From: Actinomycetota bacterium
GTDB lineage: Bacteria; Actinomycetota; Thermoleophilia; Gaiellales; Gaiellaceae
Assembly (NCBI GenBank): GCA_005884155.1
Contig: VAXD01000031.1
Location: 1 to 6,451 of the forward strand
Length of the DNA: 6,451 nucleotides
Direction: 5' to 3'
The position numbers and the translations under genes are program-made. The notes under the pieces are model-generated. The model saw only the letters and a program-made list of their open reading frames with translations. It was not told where the DNA came from and did no database searches. Below are positions 1 to 5,586 of the stretch, in pieces; the first letter of the stretch is position 1; the number at the start of each line of letters is the position of its first letter.

Positions 1-375
1 GAGCCGGAACTTCGAAGACTCGCCCGAGGTGAAGCTGGCTGCGAATGCGAGCAGCATCGAGACTCCCCAGAGCGGCAGGCTCGCGATGCCCGCTCCGAAC
101 GCCAGCGCAGTGAGCCGGCCCGACTCTCCTTCCACAGCAAGCAGCCGCTCCCGCAGCGAGCCCAGGAAGGCGAGCAGGAAGAGGATGCCTGCGAAGAAGA
201 CGAAGAAGCCGACGACGCCCCGCACCTGATTTGAATGCTGGGCGAAGTAGGCGACGATCTTCGCGTTCGAATCCTTCTCCTGGGGCTGGTCGAGGACGAA
301 CAGCACGCCGACGAGCGAGCACACGACGGAGAGCACCCCGGCGAGCGGTGCCCAGCGATCCCAAAGCTGTTTCAT
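1..375 (-). CDS. Multi-pass membrane protein of unknown function, N-terminal part (runs off left edge)
   Basis: The reverse strand from 375 to 1 is open for 125 codons without a stop, starting at ATG (375-373) behind an AAGGAGG ribosome binding site 7 bases upstream. The protein begins MKQLWDRWAPLAG. Hydrophobic stretches lie at about residues 9-28, 53-74 and 89-115, so at least three membrane helices are present and the C-terminus is missing. Between helices 1 and 2 is a polar segment (DQPQEKDSNAKIVAYFAQHS, about 29-48) that probably lies outside the membrane. Helix 2 is very rich in Phe and is followed by a charged loop (GSLRERLLAVEGESG). From memory, the layout resembles small uncharacterised actinobacterial integral membrane proteins with a short Asp/Ala/Lys-containing loop followed by FFAG and GSLR motifs. 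I cannot name a function. It is transcribed divergently from the kinase-regulator pair and shares their intergenic region, so it could be a target of that system (inference). Confidence 0.85.
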   Translation of the reverse strand, partial: MKQLWDRWAPLAGVLSVVCSLVGVLFVLDQPQEKDSNAKIVAYFAQHSNQVRGVVGFFVFFAGILFLLAFLGSLRERLLAVEGESGRLTALAFGAGIASLPLWGVSMLLAFAASFTSGESSKFRL

Positions 376-382
376 TCCGGTT

Positions 383-389
383 CCTCCTT
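383..389 (-). promoter_or_regulatory. Strong Shine-Dalgarno of the leftward membrane gene
   Basis: Read on the reverse strand the bases are AAGGAGG, a full match to the anti-Shine-Dalgarno complement, with 7 bases to the ATG at 375. This site fixes the start of the leftward gene. It contrasts with the kinase and the cyclase-STAND gene, which have no comparable site. Confidence 0.85.
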
Positions 390-461
390 GTCGATTGGAC
401 ATCGAGTCGACCGTACGAGGCCCCGACCACCGCGTCGTCGGCCGGGCCGGCGATCTTTCCG

Positions 462-477
462 TCAGCCGACCGGCTGA
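462..477. promoter_or_regulatory. Inverted repeat 1 (distal operator-like site)
   Basis: TCAGCCG-AC-CGGCTGA is a perfect 7-base inverted repeat around a 2-base spacer. The 7-2-7 geometry is the arrangement described for NarL bound as a dimer, and a NarL-family regulator is encoded just downstream. The centre lies 34 bp upstream of the second dyad's centre and at about -76.5 relative to a transcript starting at 546. Binding by that regulator is inference. The dyad itself is seen in the sequence. Confidence 0.6.
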
Positions 478-494
478 TCTTTGGACGGCTCCGG

Positions 495-512
495 ATCGGC
501 CGACCGGCCGAT
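495..512. promoter_or_regulatory. Inverted repeat 2 (promoter-proximal operator-like site)
   Basis: ATCGGCCG-AC-CGGCCGAT is a perfect 8-base inverted repeat with the same 2-base AC spacer and the same GCCGACCGGC core as the site at 462-477. Its right edge overlaps the first two bases of the proposed -35 element. Its centre is at about -42.5 from the proposed start of transcription, where activators that touch both sigma and the alpha subunit normally sit. A repressor could use the same position. Confidence 0.62.
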
Positions 513-539
513 GACAGCGCGCGCCGTTCCGTCTACCTT
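511..539 (+). promoter_or_regulatory. Predicted promoter of the kinase-regulator operon, apparently leaderless
   Basis: ATGACA (511-516) matches five of six bases of the TTGACA -35 consensus. It is separated by exactly 17 bp from TACCTT (534-539), which fits the relaxed TAnnnT -10 of GC-rich actinobacteria. Six bases after the -10 comes GTG (546), so transcription would start at or next to the first codon. The lack of any Shine-Dalgarno before that GTG supports leaderless translation. The -10 is a weak match to TATAAT (3 of 6), which would be expected of an activator-dependent promoter. Confidence 0.55.
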
Positions 540-545
540 CATGTC

Positions 546-1676
546 GTGCACCCTCGCCTTGCCCGCGCTTTCTCGCGGCCGGATCCGGCGACCGTCGACC
601 TGGCCGTCGCCGTGCTGCTCACGCCGGCGGCCCAGCTCGAAGTCTGGCTCGGGAGCAGCGCCGGCTCGCATCGCGCGGTGGCCGCGCTCGTCGCGTTCGT
701 CGCCACGGCGTCCATTGCCGTTCGCCGCCGCTACCCGACGCTCGTGGGAGTGGTCGTACCGCTGCTGTACTCGATCGAGCTCGGGTTCTGGGGCGACCCG
801 CAGATCGTCCTGGCAAGCGTCGGCTACTTCTGCGCACTGTACGCGCTCGCGGTCTGGACGCCGCCGAAGCGATTTGCGCTCGGCCTCGGGTTCCTCGTAG
901 TGGGCTTCTTCGTTGCCGGCTTCGGGCCGAAGGGGAGCCCTAAGAGCACGGTGCTGTTCTCGGTTGTCGCGCTCATCGTCATGTTGCTCGTCCGCCGCGT
1001 GCTCGGCGATCGTGAGCGCCGCGCCCAGCTGGCCGAGCGGGAGCGCGATCTCGCCGCCCGGGAGGCAGTGGTGGAGGAGCGGGCCCGGATTGCGCGCGAG
1101 CTGCACGACGCGATCGCGCACAACGTCTCGATGATGGTCGTGCAAGCCGGGGCAGAGCGCCGAGTCCTGGATGAGACGACCGGCTCGACGAAGGAAGTGC
1201 TGGTGACGATTGAGCGCATCGGCCGGGGTGCGCTGACCGAGATGCGCCGCCTGGTCGGAATGCTGCGCAGCGATGCGGGCGATCCGCTCGCGCCGCAGCC
1301 GGGGCTCGACGACCTGCCGAGCCTGGTTGAACGAGTGCGCGAGGCGGGATTGCCGGTCGAGTTGCATGTCGACGGGAACCGGCGGGAGCTACCGGTCGGG
1401 ATCGAGCTGTCCGCGTACCGGATCGTCCAGGAGGCGCTGACGAACGCGCTCAAGCACGCCGGCCAGGCGCGGGCAAGTGTCCACGTCCGCTACGGGCGGG
1501 ACTCGCTCGAGCTCGAAATCGTCGACGACGGTCCCGGTGCGCAGGCACCGGTCGTAAGCGGCGGCCACGGCCTGGTCGGCATGCGCGAGCGAGTCGCGCT
1601 TTACGGCGGGCGGCTCGACGCCGGCCGCCGCCCGACGGGCGGCTTCGCCGTTCGCGTCCTGCTGCCCACGCGATGA
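546..1676 (+). CDS. Membrane-bound sensor histidine kinase, HisKA_3 (NarL/DesK-like) family
   Basis: Sensor kinase of a two-component system. It autophosphorylates on histidine and passes the phosphate to the regulator encoded next. With the GTG start it has 376 residues. Five or six membrane helices fill residues 15-150 (about 15-35, 43-60, 64-81, 86-104, 109-125, 134-150) with no sizeable external sensor domain, which suggests sensing within or near the membrane. A charged coiled-coil linker (about 151-180) leads to the dimerisation/phosphoacceptor helix ARIARELHDAIAH with His187. The HATPase domain shows an N box (EALTNALKHA, Asn300), DDGPG (327-331) and GGHGLVGMRER (339-349). All key residues are present. 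Start choice: the frame stays open upstream to ATG 231, but that would overlap the divergent gene and its ribosome binding site, and no ATG or GTG lies in frame between there and 546. The stop overlaps the regulator start (ATGA), implying translational coupling. The signal sensed is unknown. Confidence 0.93.
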   Translation: MHPRLARAFSRPDPATVDLAVAVLLTPAAQLEVWLGSSAGSHRAVAALVAFVATASIAVRRRYPTLVGVVVPLLYSIELGFWGDPQIVLASVGYFCALYALAVWTPPKRFALGLGFLVVGFFVAGFGPKGSPKSTVLFSVVALIVMLLVRRVLGDRERRAQLAERERDLAAREAVVEERARIARELHDAIAHNVSMMVVQAGAERRVLDETTGSTKEVLVTIERIGRGALTEMRRLVGMLRSDAGDPLAPQPGLDDLPSLVERVREAGLPVELHVDGNRRELPVGIELSAYRIVQEALTNALKHAGQARASVHVRYGRDSLELEIVDDGPGAQAPVVSGGHGLVGMRERVALYGGRLDAGRRPTGGFAVRVLLPTR

Positions 1677-2338
1677 CGAGCATCCTGATCGCCGACGACC
1701 AGGCGCTCGTCCGCGTTGGGCTGCGCAAGATCCTCGAAGCGGAGCCCGAGACGAGCGTGATCGGCGAGGCGGGCGACGGCGAGGAGGCAGTGTCGGCCGC
1801 GCGCCGGCTCGAGCCCGATGTGGTGCTGATGGACATTCGCATGCCGGTCCTCGACGGGATCGAGGCGACGCGCCGCATCGTCCGGGAGCTGCCAGGGACG
1901 CGCGTGCTCATCCTGACCACCTTCGGGCTGGACAACTACGCCTACGACGCACTGCGTGCCGGAGCCAGCGGCTTCATGCTCAAAGATGCGCCGCCGGAGG
2001 AGATTGCCGCTGCCGTCCGCATCGTCGCCAACGGCGAGGCGCTGCTCGCCCCGTCGATCACTCGCGCGGTAATCGAGGAATTCGCCCGCCAGTCACCAGC
2101 CCCGCCGCCTATAGCGTCACACGCGCTCGAACAGCTGACGCCACGCGAGCGCGAGGTCCTCGACCTCCTGGCGCGCGGCATGTCCAACCCGGAGATCTGC
2201 GAGCGCCTCGTGATCAGCGAAGCGACGGCAAAGACGCACGTCGCGCGCATCCTCCAGAAGCTCGACCTCCGCGATCGGGTTCAGGCGGTGATCTACGCCT
2301 ACGAGACCGGTCTCATCGCACCCGGCGCGAGTCGCTGA
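1673..2338 (+). CDS. Two-component response regulator, NarL/FixJ family with LuxR-type HTH
   Basis: DNA-binding partner of the kinase that precedes it. The 221-residue length is usual for the family. Residues 1-120 are a receiver domain: acidic pair Asp8/Asp9, phosphoacceptor Asp54 in LMDIRMP, Thr82 in LILTTF, and Lys104 in GFMLKD. After a Pro/Ala-rich linker (about 139-150), residues 153-215 form the LuxR-type helix-turn-helix, with LTPREREVLDLLARGMSN, then EICERLVISEATAKTHVARI as the recognition region, and LQKLDLRDRVQAVIYAYE. Every catalytic residue is intact, so it should be phosphorylated and dimerise on DNA. It starts inside the kinase stop codon (ATGA). NarL-type regulators bind dyads with heptamer half sites. 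Two such dyads precede this operon, which makes autoregulation the simplest idea, though this is unproven. Confidence 0.95.
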   Translation: MTSILIADDQALVRVGLRKILEAEPETSVIGEAGDGEEAVSAARRLEPDVVLMDIRMPVLDGIEATRRIVRELPGTRVLILTTFGLDNYAYDALRAGASGFMLKDAPPEEIAAAVRIVANGEALLAPSITRAVIEEFARQSPAPPPIASHALEQLTPREREVLDLLARGMSNPEICERLVISEATAKTHVARILQKLDLRDRVQAVIYAYETGLIAPGASR

Positions 2339-2352
2339 AAATCGTCTCGCGC
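2325..2352. terminator. Possible hairpin between convergent genes
   Basis: GCGCGAG (2325-2331) and CTCGCGC (2346-2352) are perfect 7-base complements around a 14-base loop. They span the stop of the response regulator gene and end just before the stop of the convergent cyclase-STAND gene. There is no T-run after the stem on either strand, so it is not a typical intrinsic terminator. In a sequence this GC-rich a 7-base stem can occur by chance. Confidence 0.2.
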
Positions 2353-2354
2353 GT

Positions 2355-5300
2355 TCACCTCGCGACACTGGCCGTCTGCCGAACGGCGATGAGCCGCGAG
2401 AGGGCTTCGTGCGGGTTCGTGTACGAGCCTTCGTAGCGGGCCGCCTGGGCCTCGGGGCCCGCGGCGTCGACTGCGTCGATCGCCGGCTGGAACGCCATTC
2501 GCAGGGCGGGCCAAGTGCGGATGCCCGTTCGCTCGCGTAGGCCTTCGGCGGCGCCTAGCGCGGTTGCGGCTCGGATTTCGTCGCCCTCCGCGACGGAGAC
2601 GGCGGCCAGGCCCTCCAGGCAGTACGCCACGCCTTCGAGATAGAGCGGTAGCCCGCCCGCGGCTTGGAGGTACTGGTGGGCCTCCATGGTGTCGCCCGCC
2701 GCCAGGCAGCCGAGCGCTCGCAACGCCAGCCCGGCCCCGATCAGCGACGGCAGCCCGAGCCGCTGTGCGGCCTCGACGCCCTCCTGGAGCTGCTCGCGGC
2801 CTTCGTCGCCGCGCCCGGCCAGCGTGGTGAGCGTGCCCAGGAGGCCGAGCGACGTCGCGATACCAAAGTCGTTTCCCTCGGCGCGAAAGACCTCGACCGC
2901 GCGAGTCGCCTCGTCCAGTGAAGCGTGCAGATCGGAATCGAAATAGGGCAGCAGCCCGCTGAAGATCGTCCGCGCCCAGGCCTCGCGGTCGGGCGGGCCG
3001 GTCTCGGCGAGCAGCTCGACGGCTTCCTCGAGCACGGTCCTGGCGCGCTCGTACTCGCCGAGCTGGTAGAGCGCCGAGCCCCAGAGGCGGCAGAGCTCGC
3101 CGCGCAGCGCCGGCTCGAGCCCCTCGCGCGCCTCGTAGGCCGCCGGCAGCCACGCCGTCGCCTCGCGCACCCGGTCGTAGAGCCAGATGTACCGCCACGT
3201 CAGCGAGGCCATCCGCACCGGCCGCGCGAAGTCGCCGCTTGCGCGAAGCCAGGCGGCTGCCGCCTCGACGTTGTCCCAGTCCGCGTGGAGGGCGGCCATC
3301 GCCTCGGGCGCGCGCGAGCCTGAGAAGAGTTGGTGCAGGTCCTCCACGAAGGCGCCGAAATGATCGGCGTGGCGGGCTCGCATCGTCTCCAGCTCGCCGC
3401 TCTCCTCGAGCCGGGCGGCCGCGTACTCGCGGATCGTCTCGAGCATGCGCATCCGCCCGCGCTCTGAGACCACGAGGCTGTGCTCGACGAGCCGCTCGAG
3501 CGTGCCGAGCACGTCCTCGACGCGCTCGTCCGCGCAGATGCCCTCCGCCGCCCCTACCGTCCAGCCTCCCGAGAAGACCGCGAGCCGCGCGAACAGCGTC
3601 CGCTCAGCCGGGTCGAGCAGCTCGTAGCTCCAGCCGATCGTCGACGTCAGTGTCCGCTGGCGATCGGGAAGGTCCGGCACGCTCCCGCCGACGTCGAGGC
3701 TCCCCGCGAGCCTCTCGAGGAGCGCGCGGGGCTCGAGAACGCGCAGCCGCGACGCCGCCAGCTCGATCGCGAGGGGCAGCCCGTCCAGCTGGTTGCAGAT
3801 CTCTCCGACCGCCTCCAGCTCGTCGGCCGAAGGCTCCCAGCCAGGGCGCGTCGCCCGAGCCCGGTCCAGGAAGAGCTCGACGGCCGCCGGAGTCGCAAGC
3901 GGGTCGACCGGGTGCTCCCACTCACCCCGCACGCGCAGCGGCGCGCGGCTGGTCACGAGGACATCGGTGCCGGGGCAGCCCTCGAGCAGGTCGGCCACGA
4001 CGGATGCAGCCTCGAGCACCTGCTCGAAGTTGTCGAGGACGAGCAGGACCCGGTCGGCGGCGAGGTGCTCCTGGATCGTCTCCAGTAGCGGACGAGCTCC
4101 CTCGCCGCGGACGCCGATCGACTCCGCCGTAGCCGCGACGACCTCTTCGGCGGACCGCCCGTCGGCCAGCGGGACGAAGAAGACGCCGTCGGGGTAGGCG
4201 TCCGCGGCGCGCGCGGCCGCCTCGGTGGCGAGACGCGTCTTGCCGATCCCGCCCGGCCCGGTCAGCGTGACGAGGCGAACGTGGTGCGGCTCAAGCCGCG
4301 AGACGATCGCCTCGATCTCGTCCTCGCGGCCGACGAGCGCGGTCAGGTGGCTCGGAAGCTTTACCGAGCTGACGCCGCGGGCACGCGGCACGGGCAGGCC
4401 GGACTCGAGCCCGGCCGCGAGCAGGTGGAGCAGCGGCTCAGCGCGATCGAGCCCCTTGAGCGCGAACGAGCCGAGCTCGACCGGTGTGAGCCCGTCCTTG
4501 CCGTCGAGCAGGTCGGCGGTCGCGCGCGAGACGAGGATCTGGCCGCCGTTGGCCGCCGCGCCGATCCGGGCCGCGCGGTGGACCTCGATCCCCGCGTAGC
4601 CGTCCGGTGTACGCAGCGCGTCGCCGGTGTGGATGCCGATGCGCGCGCGGATCGTCACTCCCTCGGGCCAGGCACGCGACGCGAGGGCGCGCTGGATCTC
4701 GACCGCCGCCGCCGCAGCTCCGTCGGCGGCCGCGAACGCGCAGAAGGCGCCGTCGCCCTCGAAGTCGACGACCGCGCCGCCCTCCGCGTGAACGGCATCC
4801 GTGACAACGGAGCGGAACGGATCGAGGACACCTTCCGGGTAGACGGCGCCGAGCAGACGGACGATCGGTGTCGACCCGTCGATGTCTGCGAAGAGCAGCG
4901 AGACCGTCCCCTCGGGCAGGTCGTGCACCGGCGTTCGCCCGCCGTAGAAGCGTTCGGCCATCAGCCCGGCGAGGTCGTCGAGCAGGAGCTCGGCCAACTC
5001 GCCGGGGGTCGCGAACGTCCGCGCCGGGACCCGGTCCTGCGCACGGATCCGCTCCAGGAGACGGTCGAGCTCCGGCTCGCGATCGGGCGCAGGCTCCTTC
5101 ACGTAGACGAAACGCGGCACGTCGCGGCTGCCGACGTAGTCGGCCTCGACTACCGACGCGGCCGAAGCGTCGGACTTCCAGCCGTAGCGCTGCCAGTAGA
5201 CGCCGACGAAGACGTCGCTGCTCGTCTCGGGCTCAGGACTGGCCGCGAGCTCCTGCATGACGGGCGTCAGCCGGAGCGTGCTGACCGCGGCACTCGCCGC

Positions 5301-5366
5301 CTCGCGCTCCTCGCTGAGCTCGCCCGGACTCGAGCTGACGAAGACCCTCAGGCGCCGGTCGGCCAT
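2355..5366 (-). CDS. DUF4062 - class III nucleotidyl cyclase - NB-ARC (STAND) ATPase - TPR signalling protein
   Basis: A 1003-residue, apparently soluble protein with four parts. Residues 5-140 resemble DUF4062 (RVFVSSSPGELSEEREAA, then SDVFVGVYWQRYGW and VPRFVYVKEPAPDREP). Residues 152-290 are a class III adenylate/guanylate cyclase domain: FADIDGST with metal ligand Asp161, EGDGAFCAF with Asp205, and VHRAARI with Arg267. Asp201 sits where a purine-selecting Lys is usual, and His263 where the transition-state Asn is usual. Residues 342-560 are a P-loop ATPase with Walker A GPGGIGKT (370-377), Walker B LLVLDNFEQ (441-449), VTSR (471-474) and GLPLAIELAASRLR (529-542), followed by a winged-helix region (about 575-660). 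The rest (about 690-995) is helical and TPR-like, for example LWGSALYQLGEYERARTVLE. No LuxR HTH is present. STAND proteins are nucleotide switches whose repeats sense a ligand; here that would gate the cyclase and/or DUF4062 output (inference). The gene starts at ATG 5366 without a clear ribosome binding site, 22 bp after the previous gene, so it is probably in its operon. Confidence 0.9.
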   Translation of the reverse strand: MADRRLRVFVSSSPGELSEEREAASAAVSTLRLTPVMQELAASPEPETSSDVFVGVYWQRYGWKSDASAASVVEADYVGSRDVPRFVYVKEPAPDREPELDRLLERIRAQDRVPARTFATPGELAELLLDDLAGLMAERFYGGRTPVHDLPEGTVSLLFADIDGSTPIVRLLGAVYPEGVLDPFRSVVTDAVHAEGGAVVDFEGDGAFCAFAAADGAAAAAVEIQRALASRAWPEGVTIRARIGIHTGDALRTPDGYAGIEVHRAARIGAAANGGQILVSRATADLLDGKDGLTPVELGSFALKGLDRAEPLLHLLAAGLESGLPVPRARGVSSVKLPSHLTALVGREDEIEAIVSRLEPHHVRLVTLTGPGGIGKTRLATEAAARAADAYPDGVFFVPLADGRSAEEVVAATAESIGVRGEGARPLLETIQEHLAADRVLLVLDNFEQVLEAASVVADLLEGCPGTDVLVTSRAPLRVRGEWEHPVDPLATPAAVELFLDRARATRPGWEPSADELEAVGEICNQLDGLPLAIELAASRLRVLEPRALLERLAGSLDVGGSVPDLPDRQRTLTSTIGWSYELLDPAERTLFARLAVFSGGWTVGAAEGICADERVEDVLGTLERLVEHSLVVSERGRMRMLETIREYAAARLEESGELETMRARHADHFGAFVEDLHQLFSGSRAPEAMAALHADWDNVEAAAAWLRASGDFARPVRMASLTWRYIWLYDRVREATAWLPAAYEAREGLEPALRGELCRLWGSALYQLGEYERARTVLEEAVELLAETGPPDREAWARTIFSGLLPYFDSDLHASLDEATRAVEVFRAEGNDFGIATSLGLLGTLTTLAGRGDEGREQLQEGVEAAQRLGLPSLIGAGLALRALGCLAAGDTMEAHQYLQAAGGLPLYLEGVAYCLEGLAAVSVAEGDEIRAATALGAAEGLRERTGIRTWPALRMAFQPAIDAVDAAGPEAQAARYEGSYTNPHEALSRLIAVRQTASVAR

Positions 5367-5388
5367 CTGCGCCAGTCTCGCAGGGGCT

Positions 5389-5586
5389 TCAGCGCTGTGT
5401 CTCGCTCCACACCGACCCGGCGAGGATGGCAGCGACGGCGAGCGGCAGCAGCCACCACGCCGAGACGCCCTCGTGCTCGAGCAGCCAGGTCAGCGTTAGG
5501 GCTCCGGCGAGGGCCGCGGCGACCCGCCAGTCGTCGCCGACGACGAAGTCCCACCAGAACCGGCCGAACGAGCGGAGGTACTTCAT
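5389..5586 (-). CDS. Small two-helix membrane protein, 65 residues
   Basis: The protein begins MKYLRSFGRFWWDFVVGDDW, an amphipathic, aromatic-rich N-terminus. Two hydrophobic helices follow (about residues 21-36 and 44-60), with a short loop containing EHEGVSAWW between them, and the C-terminus is SETQR. The ATG (5586-5584) overlaps the TGA of the upstream membrane gene as ATGA, so translation is almost certainly coupled. That and the well-formed helices argue that this short frame is real. From memory, similar short proteins with the FGRFWWDFVVGDDW opening occur in other actinobacteria, but none has a known function to my knowledge. The overlap suggests it is an accessory subunit or stabiliser of the COG4280-like protein (inference). 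Confidence 0.85.
   Translation of the reverse strand: MKYLRSFGRFWWDFVVGDDWRVAAALAGALTLTWLLEHEGVSAWWLLPLAVAAILAGSVWSETQR

Larger units (their letters stand above)
376..545. promoter_or_regulatory. Divergent intergenic control region
   Basis: This 170-base stretch separates the leftward membrane gene (ATG at 375) from the rightward histidine kinase (GTG at 546). It contains two related inverted repeats (462-477 and 495-512), a direct repeat GATCTTT at 452-458 and 476-482, and a credible rightward promoter (511-539). I could not identify a convincing leftward promoter. The sequence TACGGT (reverse strand, 415-410) has the TAnnnT form but lacks a recognisable -35 at a normal distance. Confidence 0.7.

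Noticed and set aside
29..229. 66-codon forward frame
   Set aside because: Ser/Pro/Lys-rich composition and antisense to the well-supported leftward membrane gene, so it is a shadow frame.
410..438. Possible leftward promoter with TACGGT as -10
   Set aside because: No acceptable -35 at 16-18 bp. Too weak to list as a feature.
231..545. N-terminal extension of the histidine kinase frame to ATG 231
   Set aside because: The added 105 residues are Arg/Ser/Pro-rich, antisense to the divergent membrane gene and its ribosome binding site, and cross the control region. The kinase family normally begins just before the first membrane helix.
481..900. 139-codon forward frame opening with TTG 481 and passing ATG 541
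   Set aside because: Ser/Arg-rich translation in another frame of the kinase's membrane region. ATG 541 is out of frame with the recognisable kinase domains.
462..1367. 301-codon reverse frame opposite the kinase
   Set aside because: Antisense mirror of the kinase with His/Arg/Glu-rich composition and no domain. Long antisense frames are expected in GC-rich coding DNA.
2299..3198. 299-codon reverse frame within the STAND-cyclase gene
   Set aside because: Arg/Gly/Ala-rich frame-shifted translation of the TPR-like region, with no recognisable domain.
2925..4088. Forward frames of 132 and 202 codons opposite the STAND-cyclase gene
   Set aside because: Composition and lack of motifs indicate antisense shadows. 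The reverse strand carries clear ATPase and TPR-like motifs here.
3239..4132. 297-codon forward frame opposite the ATPase region
   Set aside because: Almost entirely Arg, Pro, Ala and Ser, typical of a shadow frame opposite a GC-rich gene.
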